Assembly (NCBI RefSeq): GCF_002272795.1
Contig: NZ_MLAT01000002.1
Span: 100,500 to 164,499, forward strand
DNA length: 64,000 nucleotides
Source: Helicobacter sp. 13S00482-2
GTDB taxonomy: Bacteria; Campylobacterota; Campylobacteria; Campylobacterales; Helicobacteraceae
Reading direction: 5' to 3'
Made by a program: the position numbers and the translations under genes. Shown piece after piece: positions 10,181 through 20,418 of the stretch; the first letter of the stretch is position 1, and every line of letters begins with the position of its first letter. The notes under the pieces were generated by a model. It was not told the DNA's origin. It did not search any database and worked only from the letters and a program-made list of their open reading frames with translations.

Positions 10181-11047
10181 ATGATAAAAAAACTTCTTAG
10201 TTTCATCGTGATGCCATTAGATTTTATTACAAAATATTTTAAAGCAATGGTATTTTTACTTATCGTTATTATTTTGATAATATCGGTAACTCCAAGTTCT
10301 TCAAGTATCAATACCCCAAATCTTGCGAAAATTTATTTACAAGGCCCCATCATTGATAGTGAAGGAATTAGAACTCAGATTAATAAAATTTTAGATACTC
10401 CTAGCATCAAAGGAGTTCTACTTATCATCAATTCACCTGGTGGTGGTGTGAGTGCGAGTGTAGAAATTGGTGATATGATAGCAGAACTCAAGCAAAAAAT
10501 GCCTGTTATAGCATATGTAGAGGGGGTTATGGCAAGTGGGAGTTACTATGCAGGAATGTATGCAGATAAAATCTATGCAAACAGAGGGGCTTTGATAGGT
10601 TCAATCGGAGTAATCTTTAATGGAGTAAATATTTCAGAACTTGCTAAAAAATTAGGTATTCAAGAACAAGTCATAGCCGCTGGAGAATACAAACAAGTCG
10701 GTACTTTTATGAGAAAATGGACTCCTCAAGAAAGGGGTTTTATTGAAGATCTTATTCAAGAAGAATACAATATGTTTGTATCTGATGTAGCCGATACTAG
10801 AGGGCTTGACATTAAATCATCCAAAGAATACGCACAAGGGAAGGTATTTAGTGCAAAAAAAGCTCTCAAACTAGGACTTATTGATACTATTGGCACCCAA
10901 AATCAAGCAATAGAAATGCTTAAAAATCTCTCTGAAGTGCAAAATCCTGTTTGGTTAAAAAAAGATAAGTTTGAAGCATATCTAGATAAGATCATCAAAA
11001 CAAGTACGCAAATAATGATAAATACTTTTGCCTACACTCTTAAATAA
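10181..11047 (+). CDS. sppA: Signal peptide peptidase SppA, short form
   Basis: SppA degrades leftover signal peptides in the inner membrane, facing the periplasm. At 288 residues it is the single-domain form that works as an oligomer. One membrane anchor lies at about residues 20-40. The Ser-Lys dyad can be read as Ser119 in VMASGSYYAG and Lys171 in GEYKQVGTF. It is followed 8 bp later by purU, probably in the same transcript, as in H. pylori where the two are also neighbours. Confidence 0.93.
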   Translation: MIKKLLSFIVMPLDFITKYFKAMVFLLIVIILIISVTPSSSSINTPNLAKIYLQGPIIDSEGIRTQINKILDTPSIKGVLLIINSPGGGVSASVEIGDMIAELKQKMPVIAYVEGVMASGSYYAGMYADKIYANRGALIGSIGVIFNGVNISELAKKLGIQEQVIAAGEYKQVGTFMRKWTPQERGFIEDLIQEEYNMFVSDVADTRGLDIKSSKEYAQGKVFSAKKALKLGLIDTIGTQNQAIEMLKNLSEVQNPVWLKKDKFEAYLDKIIKTSTQIMINTFAYTLK

Positions 11048-11055
11048 GGAATTCA

Positions 11056-11886
11056 ATGAGGCATATTGTACTGATAACTTGTCCAGATAGACAAGGACTC
11101 GTTTTTAACATCTCTTCAGTGTTGCTCAAGCACGGTTTAAACATTGAACGCAATGATGAATTTGTAGATAAGCTCAGCAATCAATTTTTTATGCGAACTG
11201 TGGTGAATGGTCATACAGATGCCAAAAATCTCAAAAAAGATATTCACGCCTTTTTGCCTCCTGAAGCACAAATCAATGTAGTGGAAGAAAAGAAAAAATC
11301 CATTATTATTTTATGCACAAAGGAAAATCATTGCTTGGGTGATCTATTACTGCGTTATGATAGCGGAGAACTTAATGTCAATATTAAGGCCATCATCAGT
11401 AATCATTCCAATCTTGAAGAACTTGTGAAAAGATTTGGGATTGATTTTTTTCACATAAGCTCTGAAAATATTTCTCGCGAAGAGCACGAGAAACTTGTAC
11501 TAAATAAATGCAATGAATTTGAAGTGGATTTTTTGGCACTAGCTAAATATATGAGAATATTATCTCCAAATTTTGTAGAAAAATATAAAAATAAAATCAT
11601 CAATATCCATCATAGTTTTTTACCTGCATTTATTGGTGCAAATCCATACAAACAGGCATATGAACGAGGAGTTAAGATTATTGGGGCTACAGCTCATTTT
11701 GTGAATGATCATCTTGATGAAGGACCTATCATCACCCAAGATATTACCAAAATTGATCATACCTACAGTTGGCAGGATATGCAAAAAGCTGGTAGAGATG
11801 TAGAGAAAGTCGTTTTTGCTAGAGCGATTGAGCTTGTATTAAGTGATAGGGTTTTTATACACGGAAATAAAACGGTGGTTTTTTAA
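11056..11886 (+). CDS. purU: Formyltetrahydrofolate deformylase
   Basis: PurU hydrolyses 10-formyltetrahydrofolate to tetrahydrofolate and formate, balancing one-carbon pools and supplying formate. The 276-residue protein has an N-terminal ACT regulatory domain (starting HIVLITCPDRQGLVFNIS, to about residue 80). A formyltransferase fold follows, with the catalytic block around INIHHSFLPAFIGANPY and GATAHFVND. It ends 4 bp from the convergent dxs gene. The second gene of the sppA transcript. Confidence 0.93.
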   Translation: MRHIVLITCPDRQGLVFNISSVLLKHGLNIERNDEFVDKLSNQFFMRTVVNGHTDAKNLKKDIHAFLPPEAQINVVEEKKKSIIILCTKENHCLGDLLLRYDSGELNVNIKAIISNHSNLEELVKRFGIDFFHISSENISREEHEKLVLNKCNEFEVDFLALAKYMRILSPNFVEKYKNKIINIHHSFLPAFIGANPYKQAYERGVKIIGATAHFVNDHLDEGPIITQDITKIDHTYSWQDMQKAGRDVEKVVFARAIELVLSDRVFIHGNKTVVF

Positions 11887-11890
11887 ATCG

Positions 11891-13765
11891 CTATGATTGA
11901 GAATTTTTACAACACTCATCAAACATTTTCATAATCCTAATGGCACAACCCTGAGAGTCTAATCCTATGGATTTTTCAACTATAGGGGTGTTGCCCTGTG
12001 GAATATAAGAGTCCATCACTTCAAAACTGTGTAATTTTATCTGCATGTCATTTTCTGCAATATATTCAAGTAGTGCCGAGCCCACTCCGCCCATTCTATA
12101 ACTATCACTAAAAACAAACCCATGACTGTAAGAACTCATAATATTTTTCAAATCCTTATCTAAAGGTTTAAGGAATCTAAGATCCAATAAACTAGCCTTT
12201 ATGCCCTTTTCCTTGAGTAATAAATAAACCTCATATGCTCTTCCAACTCCATTTCCATAGCCTATAAGCAAGATACTTCCATCTTTTATCAAAAGCTCTG
12301 ATTTTCCAATAATAAAATCTTTATCTTCAAAGATCCCATCATTCATTACAAATTTTCCACGTGGATACCTAAAAGCACAAGGAGAAGAAGAATAATTTGA
12401 AGCAAAAAGAATTGCTTTTTTTAAAGAAGGATTATCATAAGGAGCAAAAAGAACCATATTGGGAATAGATCGGAGAAAAGAAATATCCAACAGGCCTTGA
12501 TGGGTTTCACCATCTTCTCCCACAATACCAGCTCTATCAATTGCAAATTTCACAGGTAAGGACATAATCCCTACATCGTGCACGATCTGATCATAAGCAC
12601 GTTGTAAAAATGTCGAATAAATACTCACAAATGGCTTGAACCCCTCTTTTGCTAATGCGGCCATAGAAGTCACAGCGTGTTGTTCGGCAATAGCCACATC
12701 CCAGAAACGATTTGGATATTTATCAATCAACACACCCAATCCCGTTCCACCAGGCATTGCAGCAGTGACACCCACGATTTTTTCATCCTCATCGGCTAAC
12801 TCAAGGAGTGTTTGAGAATAAATATCTGTTGGACTTTGAGTACTAGCAAATTTTTTAGATTTTCCCGTGTCAATATGAAACGGCCCTACTCCATGCCATT
12901 TTTCATATTTTCCCTCTGCTATCTCATAGCCTTTGCCTTTTATTGTTTGAGCGTGAATAATCACAGGACATCTCATATCTTTTGCCAAATTCAATGCGTG
13001 AATAATCTCTTCTAAATGATGCCCATTGATAGGTCCGATATAATTAATACCCATCTCCTCAAACAAAATACCTGGTGTGATAAGCTTAAAAGACTCTTCA
13101 AAGCGTTTGGCGATGTAAGTAGCGCTATCTGGCATCTTGTCCAAAAGTTTTTTGATTCTATCTTTTACAGACTGATACATAGGTCCAGCTATTAAATGCG
13201 AAAGATACTTGCTAATAGCTCCAATAGGTTTAGCGATACTCATCTCATTATCATTTAAAATAATAATCATTGGGTATTTTCTATCACCAAGTTCATTAAG
13301 AGCTTCATAAACCAAACCCGCACTCATGCTTCCATCTCCTATGAGTGCTATAGGAATACCACTTTTCCCCTGCAATGCAAAAGCTTTGGCAACCCCCACG
13401 CCAATGGATATAGAAGTCGAACTGTGTCCAGCAACAAAATAATCAAACTCTGATTCTGAAGGCTTTATAAATCCACTCATTCCTTCAAATTGCCTAAGAG
13501 TATCAAAACTTTTCCATCTATTTGTAAGTAGTTTATGTGCATAAGCTTGATGACTCACATCATAAATAAAAGGATTCTCTTTGCAATCAAAAACTTTATG
13601 CATAGCTACAATAAGCTCTACAGCACCCAAAGTGGAACTCAAATGTCCCCCATTAGTGCTTACAACCTCTAAAATTCTATGGCGAATTTTCTGACAAAGA
13701 TCTGATAACGACACAATATCCATTACCGAAAGATCTAAAATATCTTGTGCAAGTACAGGATTCAT
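11891..13765 (-). CDS. dxs: 1-deoxy-D-xylulose-5-phosphate synthase
   Basis: Dxs is the first enzyme of the MEP isoprenoid pathway; it condenses pyruvate and glyceraldehyde-3-phosphate with thiamine diphosphate. The 624-residue length is normal. The cofactor motif GDGSMSAGLVYEALNE...LNDNEMSI is near residues 140-175. The transketolase-like pyrimidine-binding part holds AIAEQHAVTSMAAL and DRAGIVGEDGETHQG. It starts 1 bp after the fliH stop, so it belongs to the flagellar transcript, an arrangement also found in Campylobacter and Helicobacter. Confidence 0.96.
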   Translation of the reverse strand: MNPVLAQDILDLSVMDIVSLSDLCQKIRHRILEVVSTNGGHLSSTLGAVELIVAMHKVFDCKENPFIYDVSHQAYAHKLLTNRWKSFDTLRQFEGMSGFIKPSESEFDYFVAGHSSTSISIGVGVAKAFALQGKSGIPIALIGDGSMSAGLVYEALNELGDRKYPMIIILNDNEMSIAKPIGAISKYLSHLIAGPMYQSVKDRIKKLLDKMPDSATYIAKRFEESFKLITPGILFEEMGINYIGPINGHHLEEIIHALNLAKDMRCPVIIHAQTIKGKGYEIAEGKYEKWHGVGPFHIDTGKSKKFASTQSPTDIYSQTLLELADEDEKIVGVTAAMPGGTGLGVLIDKYPNRFWDVAIAEQHAVTSMAALAKEGFKPFVSIYSTFLQRAYDQIVHDVGIMSLPVKFAIDRAGIVGEDGETHQGLLDISFLRSIPNMVLFAPYDNPSLKKAILFASNYSSSPCAFRYPRGKFVMNDGIFEDKDFIIGKSELLIKDGSILLIGYGNGVGRAYEVYLLLKEKGIKASLLDLRFLKPLDKDLKNIMSSYSHGFVFSDSYRMGGVGSALLEYIAENDMQIKLHSFEVMDSYIPQGNTPIVEKSIGLDSQGCAIRIMKMFDECCKNSQS

Positions 13766-13766
13766 C

Positions 13767-14585
13767 TCATGCCTTTAGATTGTCCAATACGCTCTGTTTA
13801 AGTGTCTTATAACGAGTCATGATATTGCCATCAATATTGCCATTACTACAAGTGATAACAACTCCACCTTTTGAGATAGCATCACTAGGTTCAAGTTTTA
13901 TTTTCTCAGAATCTTTGAGATTCTCATTTAGATAGGGGTAATCATTTGTATTGACCTTGATATGTATATCAGTAGCATCTACAATGCTAGATAAAAGTTC
14001 TCTTGCTAATGCTAGAGCTACTTTTTGACTGCTTGAATCAACCTCTTTAATGATGACTTCTTTGGCAATATCTACAGCAATAGCACTGAGTTCTTTTTCC
14101 AATTCTTCAAGATGAGCTTGAGATTTTTTCATTTCCTTATCTAGCGTAATGGCAGAATGAATCAGAGTAGTCTTTTCTTTCTCAATAGCATCTAGCATTT
14201 CTTTTTTTGCTTTCTCTTCTCCTTCTTTAAGCCCATCTTTATAGCCATCGCTACGAGCACCAACAACCCTTTCTTCAATTTCAAGCTGTTGTTTTTCAAA
14301 CTGAATTTGAAGCTTAGCAAGAGATCCAGAGAGCTCATCAGTTTTCTGCAAAAGTCTTTCAATCAGATCTTTTTCTAATGATGGTAAATTTTTCTTGACT
14401 TCTTGTATATCTTGAGAATTATTAGAGACTGTTTCTGGACGAGAAGGTTCAAAAAATTTTATTTCTTCTTGAGTTTCATCGTTTGCATTTTTGACAATAG
14501 ACTTAAATTCATATCTTTGAATATTATGCTTTGTCAATTCATTTTTAGCGATCAGGTTCTCTTCCTCAAAATTACTCAACAACAT
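13767..14585 (-). CDS. fliH: Flagellar assembly protein FliH
   Basis: FliH is the peripheral stator that binds and restrains the export ATPase FliI at the base of the flagellar type III export gate. The 272-residue protein has a disordered acidic N-terminus, a long charged coiled coil (about 90-180) and a C-terminal globular part with IAKEVIIKEVDSSSQ. The family is poorly conserved, so identity rests on pattern plus position between fliG and dxs. Its start overlaps the fliG stop by 14 bp, suggesting translational coupling. Confidence 0.9.
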   Translation of the reverse strand: MLLSNFEEENLIAKNELTKHNIQRYEFKSIVKNANDETQEEIKFFEPSRPETVSNNSQDIQEVKKNLPSLEKDLIERLLQKTDELSGSLAKLQIQFEKQQLEIEERVVGARSDGYKDGLKEGEEKAKKEMLDAIEKEKTTLIHSAITLDKEMKKSQAHLEELEKELSAIAVDIAKEVIIKEVDSSSQKVALALARELLSSIVDATDIHIKVNTNDYPYLNENLKDSEKIKLEPSDAISKGGVVITCSNGNIDGNIMTRYKTLKQSVLDNLKA

Positions 14586-15603
14586 CTTCTTCCTCTCCTA
14601 TCTGAATAAGTCCTTGTTCAGACAAAGTCTGCACAACTTCTACAATTTTACGCTGTGCGACTTCCACATCTTTTACTTTCACAGCACCTAAGAATTGCAT
14701 TTCTTCTACAAATTGCTCACTTGCACGTGTACTCATATTATCCAAAAATTTCTGTTTAAGCTCATCAGGTGAAGACTTCAGTGCTAAAATCAAATCTTTT
14801 TTATCTGCAATTTTAAGAATCTCTCTGATAGCATTCTTATCAAGTTTAGAAATATCTTCAAAGGTAAACATCATTTCTTTTATCTCGCTAGCAAGCTGCT
14901 CATCAATTTGTTCAATATAAGAAATTGTGGCTTTTGCTGCCTTTTGACCGAGTCTATTAAACATCTCTGCAACAGCCCTAGGACCTCCAACTTCGACCTT
15001 ATAGCTAGTGAGGGATTCGAGTTTGTTTTCTAGCACTGTGGAAACCCTTTTAACGACATTGGGGGAAATATCCCCTAAATTTGCCATTCTGATAGAAATC
15101 TCCGCCCGCATATCATCTTGAAAATAACCCAAAGTCTCAGCTGCACTTGAAGAATCCATATGTGCAAGAATAAGGGCAATAGTCTGAGGGTGTTCATTGA
15201 CAATAAAATCTGCAAGCTGTTGTGGTCTGACTTTCATAAGATAAGAAAAATTCTTAGTAGATTGCATACTTTTAGCGAGTTTATCTAAGACTTTTTTCGC
15301 TTCTTCTGGTCCGAGTGTTTTATTTAAAAGCTCCCTAGCATAATCCAATCCACCACTATTGATATATTGATTGGATTGAAATATAGCATAAAACTCTTCT
15401 AAAACTGCCCCACCGATACTCTTATCAGTTCCGTTAAGTTGCATAATCTGCTTACTAATTTCTGTGATACTATCAATGTCTAAATGCCTAAAAACCTCAC
15501 TGGTGGCATCTTCACCAACCTGAATAAGCAAAATAGCAATTTTTTCAGCCATTGAAAGCTCATCATATTGTGCTCTTTGTTTGGGACTCAGTTTTGAAGC
15601 CAT
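14572..15603 (-). CDS. fliG: Flagellar motor switch protein FliG
   Basis: FliG sits on the cytoplasmic face of the MS ring and transmits torque from the MotAB stators. The 343-residue product has the three expected domains. The middle domain carries EHPQTIALILAHM (about 135-147). The C-terminal torque helix is in MFTFEDISKLDKNAIREIL, with charged residues matching those that contact MotA in other species. It lies 11 bp downstream of fliF and overlaps fliH. Confidence 0.96.
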   Translation of the reverse strand: MASKLSPKQRAQYDELSMAEKIAILLIQVGEDATSEVFRHLDIDSITEISKQIMQLNGTDKSIGGAVLEEFYAIFQSNQYINSGGLDYARELLNKTLGPEEAKKVLDKLAKSMQSTKNFSYLMKVRPQQLADFIVNEHPQTIALILAHMDSSSAAETLGYFQDDMRAEISIRMANLGDISPNVVKRVSTVLENKLESLTSYKVEVGGPRAVAEMFNRLGQKAAKATISYIEQIDEQLASEIKEMMFTFEDISKLDKNAIREILKIADKKDLILALKSSPDELKQKFLDNMSTRASEQFVEEMQFLGAVKVKDVEVAQRKIVEVVQTLSEQGLIQIGEEEDVVE

Positions 15604-15614
15604 TTTATTTACTC

Positions 15615-17312
15615 CTATGACCTGTTTTCAGGGTTGATTTCATCTTTTATCAACGTCCTGAACAAGGCGGCAATTTCCTCGGGTTTTTCTTCAATGCTAC
15701 TTTTGATTTTTTCAAGTAAAACGTCATATTTTACTTCATCCTCGCTAAAATCACCACTCAGTCCAAGCTGATCTTCAACCCTTTTTCTCATCTCGCTGAA
15801 CTTATTAATATCCCCATCATCTTCATCATTGATTTCAAATAAAGATTCAATTTTGTCCTCTTCATTTTCTTGAACTTCTAGCATTCTTTCAGCAAATGGA
15901 GAAATAATCTTTTTGTAGAAAATAAATATTACCACTGCTACAAGAACGTATTTAAGAAGTGGCATAAATGGGCCAAGATATTTTTCAACATCTGCAGAGA
16001 ATTTTTCAAAACCAGTGAGGGGGATATAATTTTCTGTTTTTGCATCAAACTCAAAATTACTTACCGCTACATCATCTCCACGTTGCTGAGAATAGCCAAT
16101 GGCCTGTTTAACCAAAGAGTCAATTTTTTGCATTTCCTCTGCACTTAAAGGCACATATTCTATGCTCTCCACCCCATCTTTGGTAACTTTTTTGTATCTA
16201 CCATCGACCACCACCGCAGCACTCAGTCGTGATAAAACTCCAAATTCACCCTTGATCTCACTGATAGTCTTACCCACTTCGTAGTTGGTAGTATTTTGGG
16301 ATTTTTCATACTTTTCTTTAGTATTAGTATCCTCAAGCCCTTGAACAGGTCCTATATTGCTTACAGCTCCTGGAACTCCTCCTATTTGTTTTGGTTCTGT
16401 TCCTTCTCTTTTTTCCTCCAAGTTCTGTTCGCTACGCACCACGTTATTGGGATCATAAGTTTCTTTTGTGCTCTTTTTCTGACTAAAATCAAAATCAGCA
16501 TTCACTCTAGCAACAACCTTATCTTTTCCTCCTACTACAGGAGAAAGGATATTGAGGATTTTATTTTCCAAAATATTTTCAAAATTTTGTTTATATTTTA
16601 ACTGTGTGGCTGCAAGTTCTTTGGAAGTGGAAAAATCATCACCTTCACCTAAGGGTTCACCATCTTCATCTACAAGTTTTACATTTTCTGGCATCAATTT
16701 TGCAACTGAAGCGGCTACAAGATTTTTAATTCCCATAATCTGGGGTATGGTTAAACGCATATTGGGTTTTAATTTTAACATCACTGAGGCAGTTGGAGGG
16801 ACTTCCTTGCTTACAAAAACCGAGTCTTTAGGAATAGCAATATGAACATTGGCTTTTTGTATTGGATTAAGACTCTCTATAGTGCGAGAAAGTTCCCCCT
16901 CAGTAGCACGTACAAACTTGATTTTCTGGTCAAAATCCGTGGCACCAAAATCCTTGACATCAAAAATTTCAAATCCAACTTTGCTACTCTTAGGAATGCC
17001 TTGTGTGGCCAAAGCTATTCTTTCTTCATAAACCTTATCCCTAGGAACAAGAATAGTATCTTCTTTTGGGATTTTATATGGGATCTGATTTTGTTGCAAA
17101 TACTGCAAGATCAAAGCATTATCGCTAGGATTCATGCCCTCAAATAAAACAGAATAACCCCCATCTTTTCTTTTCTCTCCAATAGGAAAAATGAGTAAAA
17201 ATACCAAAAATGCAACAATCAAAACAACAGTAGCTAGAATGACTATCTTTTGTTTTTTATTGAGTTTAGTAAAAAATTTAGTTATCTGTTGAAATAAAGC
17301 TTTAATATCCAA
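15615..17312 (-). CDS. fliF: Flagellar MS-ring protein FliF
   Basis: FliF forms the MS ring in the inner membrane, the first structure built in flagellar assembly. The 565-residue protein has two membrane helices (about 24-44 and 443-463) flanking a large periplasmic part with ring-building motifs. The segment NVHIAIPKDSVFVSKEVPPT is characteristic. The C-terminus is acidic and would bind FliG, whose gene follows directly. In this phylum the locus sits with hisC and dxs, as here. Confidence 0.96.
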   Translation of the reverse strand: MDIKALFQQITKFFTKLNKKQKIVILATVVLIVAFLVFLLIFPIGEKRKDGGYSVLFEGMNPSDNALILQYLQQNQIPYKIPKEDTILVPRDKVYEERIALATQGIPKSSKVGFEIFDVKDFGATDFDQKIKFVRATEGELSRTIESLNPIQKANVHIAIPKDSVFVSKEVPPTASVMLKLKPNMRLTIPQIMGIKNLVAASVAKLMPENVKLVDEDGEPLGEGDDFSTSKELAATQLKYKQNFENILENKILNILSPVVGGKDKVVARVNADFDFSQKKSTKETYDPNNVVRSEQNLEEKREGTEPKQIGGVPGAVSNIGPVQGLEDTNTKEKYEKSQNTTNYEVGKTISEIKGEFGVLSRLSAAVVVDGRYKKVTKDGVESIEYVPLSAEEMQKIDSLVKQAIGYSQQRGDDVAVSNFEFDAKTENYIPLTGFEKFSADVEKYLGPFMPLLKYVLVAVVIFIFYKKIISPFAERMLEVQENEEDKIESLFEINDEDDGDINKFSEMRKRVEDQLGLSGDFSEDEVKYDVLLEKIKSSIEEKPEEIAALFRTLIKDEINPENRS

Positions 17313-17342
17313 ATTCTATCCTCTGATGTTTTTAATTTATTT

Positions 17343-18446
17343 CTATTTTGATGAAAAGAATTCTCTTAATGATTCAAGCACTCTATCATTTTGATGGGCT
17401 GTTCCAATGGTTATCCTGATGGCATTCATACCATAAGATTTCAGACCTCTAATGATAATTCCTTTTTTCAAAAGCCAATCGCAAATCTCTGAGCTAGAAT
17501 GCTTTTCTTCCAAAACAAAAGTGATGAAATTTCCCCAAGAAGGAATAAATTTTATTCCATTTTCATTTGCAAAAGTCTCATATCTAGACATCTCTTTAAA
17601 TGTCGATACAATAGTGGATTGAACAAATTCTTCATCTTTAAGCGCCTCTTTTGCACAATCTAAACTCAAAATACTGACATTAAAAGGTGGGCGGAGTTTG
17701 CACAGAGCATTAATAATATTGTTATGTGCTAATCCATATCCCACACGCATACCAGCTAAACCATAGGCCTTTGAAAATGTTCCTAAATAAATAACATTTT
17801 CAAATCTTTCTAGAAGCTCTTTGGGTTCAATTCCCTTACGCTTATCTTTATATCTAGCAAACTCTTGATATGCACCATCTATGACCACTAAAGTTTCAGG
17901 AGATGTATGTGAAATAAAATCAAATACAGCATCCTTATCCAAACACTCTCCAAGTGGATTATTTGGTACGCACAAAAACACTACACCAGGTTTATGCTCA
18001 TCATAAAGGGCTTTAAACTCATTAATATCATGATGAATGCTAGATGTTTTGATGATTTTTGCACCTACTTGCTTGGTATAAACCTCATACATCGCAAAAG
18101 TAATTCTTGCCATCAAGACTTTTGTATTGATATTACACTTAGCACGAATACAAAATTCTATGATCTGATCACTTCCTGCACCAATAATGATATTGTTTGG
18201 CTTGATATTGTATTTACAAGCTATAGAATCCTTGAGTTCAAACATTGAATCATCAGGATACAAACTAGCTTTTTTTGATCCCATCTCAATAATAGAACTA
18301 ACCTTAGAAGAAGAGCCAAATGGATTTTCATTGCTACCTAATTTGATAATGTCTTCAAGCTTGATATCAAACTCCCTTATAAGCAACTCAACAGGCTTTC
18401 CAGGCTCATAGAGCACAATATCATCTAACTCTTTGTTAAATTTCAT
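17343..18446 (-). CDS. hisC: Histidinol-phosphate aminotransferase
   Basis: HisC makes histidinol phosphate from imidazole-acetol phosphate with pyridoxal phosphate, and can also act on aromatic substrates. The 367-residue protein is a fold-type I aminotransferase. Lys226 in [17 protein letters not shown] is the Schiff-base lysine, and SNENPFGSS and VPNNPLGE are typical substrate and cofactor loops. Placement just upstream of fliF matches Campylobacter gene order, where hisC precedes fliF. It ends 30 bp before fliF. Confidence 0.92.
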   Translation of the reverse strand: MKFNKELDDIVLYEPGKPVELLIREFDIKLEDIIKLGSNENPFGSSSKVSSIIEMGSKKASLYPDDSMFELKDSIACKYNIKPNNIIIGAGSDQIIEFCIRAKCNINTKVLMARITFAMYEVYTKQVGAKIIKTSSIHHDINEFKALYDEHKPGVVFLCVPNNPLGECLDKDAVFDFISHTSPETLVVIDGAYQEFARYKDKRKGIEPKELLERFENVIYLGTFSKAYGLAGMRVGYGLAHNNIINALCKLRPPFNVSILSLDCAKEALKDEEFVQSTIVSTFKEMSRYETFANENGIKFIPSWGNFITFVLEEKHSSSEICDWLLKKGIIIRGLKSYGMNAIRITIGTAHQNDRVLESLREFFSSK

Positions 18447-18467
18447 TTAGACCTTCTTGATGGATTG

Positions 18468-18611
18468 TTATTTGTGGATTGTATCTAAAAATAACATAAA
18501 AATTAGAATATTTAAAGGCAATAAATAAAAGGCTAAATTATCATCAAATCTAGTTGGCGTACCTAATTTATCTCTGATAGCTTTTCTATAATCCCTCTCC
18601 TCTTGACTCAC
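18468..18611 (-). CDS. Possible 47-residue protein with a C-terminal membrane helix
   Basis: An open frame starting at GTG 18611 reads VSQEERDYRKAIRDKLGTPT, then a charged stretch, then a hydrophobic run FYLLPLNILIFMLFL before the stop. The biased composition (charged head, single membrane helix) looks like a real small protein, not noise. A perfect TATAAT at 18620-18625 would put transcription start almost at the GTG, so the message might be leaderless; no good ribosome binding site is seen. Located between guaA and hisC. Function unknown. Confidence 0.45.
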   Translation of the reverse strand: MSQEERDYRKAIRDKLGTPTRFDDNLAFYLLPLNILIFMLFLDTIHK

Positions 18612-18770
18612 TTGCAAAAATTATATAATATAAATTTTAAAAATAGTATTTTTTATTGAATTATTTAAATCTAAACAACAAAAATAATAATGAAATGAAA
18701 ATTCATCTAACTTGCAAAAAAAATTAGCAAATAATTCTATTGTTTTATACATAATAATAGCTTCTTAATC
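18612..18770. other. AT-rich gap downstream of guaA
   Basis: Very AT-rich sequence after the guaA stop with many short A and T runs. I see no tRNA, open frame or strong hairpin apart from the TATAAT noted for the neighbouring small gene. Confidence 0.6.
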
Positions 18771-20318
18771 TTATTCCCACTCAATCGTACCAGGTGGTTT
18801 GCTAGTGATGTCATAGACGACGCGATTGATTCCCTCAACTTCATTGATGATGCGATTGGATATATTTTCTAACAAACTATGTGGCAAATGTGCAAAGGTC
18901 GCACTCATTCCATCGATAGCCTCCACAGCTCTGACACAGATGGTATTATCATAAGTTCGATTATCCCCCATCACGCCAACAGATCTGACATTGAGCAAGA
19001 CACAAAAAGCTTGCCAAACCTTATCATAATAGCCACTCTTGTGCAACTCATCTAGAAAAATCATATCCGCCTTACGCAAAAGTTCCAAATCTGATTTATT
19101 GACTTCTCCCATTATTCGTATCGCAAGACCTGGACCAGGAAAGGGGTGTCTCATTAACATTTCTTCGGGCATCCCTAGTTCTTTTCCTAACGCCCTCACC
19201 TCATCTTTAAAAAGCTCTCTCAAAGGCTCAATGAGTTCAAACTTCATCCACTCGGGCAACCCTCCTACATTATGATGAGATTTGATGGTTTTGCTAGGTC
19301 CTTTCACGCTCACAGATTCAATCACATCGGGATATAAGGTGCCTTGTGCAAGGTATTTTATCTCGCCATTTGTGTTGTGTTTTTTGGCTTCTTGTTCAAA
19401 AACTTCAATAAAAGTCTCACCAATAATCTTACGTTTTTTCTCAGGATCACAAACCCCTGCTAGTCTATTTAAAAATATTTCACTCGCATCAACTACCACA
19501 AGAGGTACGCTTAAATTTTCTGAAAACATACGCTCCACACTTTCACGCTCCCCCGCTCTTAAAAGTCCGTGATCTACAAACACAGGAACAAGCCTTTCTT
19601 TAATAGCACGATAAAGAAGTGTAGCAACCACACTTGAATCCACGCCCCCACTCACACCACAAAGTACCTTGCCACCTTGAATTTTTTGTGTGAGTTTATG
19701 AATTTCATTTTGAGCAAAGTTTTTCATATTCCATTCTGCTTTGGCACCACAGATTTTATGTGCAAAATTAAATAGATATTTTCCACCTTCTTTAGAATGG
19801 GCTACTTCTGGATGAAACTGCACTGCATAAATTTTTTTCTTTTCATTTTGAACGGCGGCATAAGGAGAATTAGAGCTTTTTGCAATCACTTCAAACTCTT
19901 TGCCGAGCACCTCAACCCTATCACCGTGGCTCATCCATACAATTTCACCATTTGTGCAGTCTTGAAATAATTGACATTCATTGACAAGATCTAAATTAGC
20001 CTTGCCATATTCATGTGCAGATGCCTTTTGTACCTTTCCTCCAAAATAATCCATTATATACTGCATCCCATAGCAAATTCCAAGTATTGGCAAACCAAGA
20101 TTAAAGATTTCAGCATCAGGCTTATAGGCATCTTTTTCATACACACTCGCAGGACCACCGCTTAAAATAATCCCCTTTGGTGCTTTTGCCCTGATCTCTT
20201 GCAATGTTTCAAAATAAGGGACAATCTCTGCATAAATACCAAATTCTCGCAATCTCCTTGCAATGAGTTGGGTGAATTGACTCCCAAAATCTAAAACCAA
20301 AATATCTACAGTGCTCAA
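18771..20318 (-). CDS. guaA: GMP synthase (glutamine-hydrolysing)
   Basis: GuaA aminates XMP to GMP using glutamine and ATP. The 515-residue enzyme has the class I amidotransferase domain first, with catalytic Cys in [10 protein letters not shown] (about residue 83) and His in [10 protein letters not shown]. The ATP pyrophosphatase domain follows with PP-loop [10 protein letters not shown] (about 223). The C-terminal dimerisation domain ends KPPGTIEWE, as usual. Translation starts at TTG 20318 behind AAGGAG. It appears monocistronic. Confidence 0.96.
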   Translation of the reverse strand: MSTVDILVLDFGSQFTQLIARRLREFGIYAEIVPYFETLQEIRAKAPKGIILSGGPASVYEKDAYKPDAEIFNLGLPILGICYGMQYIMDYFGGKVQKASAHEYGKANLDLVNECQLFQDCTNGEIVWMSHGDRVEVLGKEFEVIAKSSNSPYAAVQNEKKKIYAVQFHPEVAHSKEGGKYLFNFAHKICGAKAEWNMKNFAQNEIHKLTQKIQGGKVLCGVSGGVDSSVVATLLYRAIKERLVPVFVDHGLLRAGERESVERMFSENLSVPLVVVDASEIFLNRLAGVCDPEKKRKIIGETFIEVFEQEAKKHNTNGEIKYLAQGTLYPDVIESVSVKGPSKTIKSHHNVGGLPEWMKFELIEPLRELFKDEVRALGKELGMPEEMLMRHPFPGPGLAIRIMGEVNKSDLELLRKADMIFLDELHKSGYYDKVWQAFCVLLNVRSVGVMGDNRTYDNTICVRAVEAIDGMSATFAHLPHSLLENISNRIINEVEGINRVVYDITSKPPGTIEWE

Positions 20319-20345
20319 ATCTCACTCCTTAAGAAAAATTATGTG

Positions 20346-20351
20346 ATTATA
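20346..20351 (-). promoter_or_regulatory. -10 box of guaA
   Basis: TATAAT on the minus strand lies about 28 bp upstream of the guaA TTG start, followed by the AAGGAG ribosome binding site. No consensus -35 box is visible. Confidence 0.55.
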
Positions 20352-20418
20352 TAGTTTTTGTTGTGAAGGAGAAATTAACTCCAAAGTAAAAAAGTGTTTT
20401 TTATAAGGTTTAAAAAAA

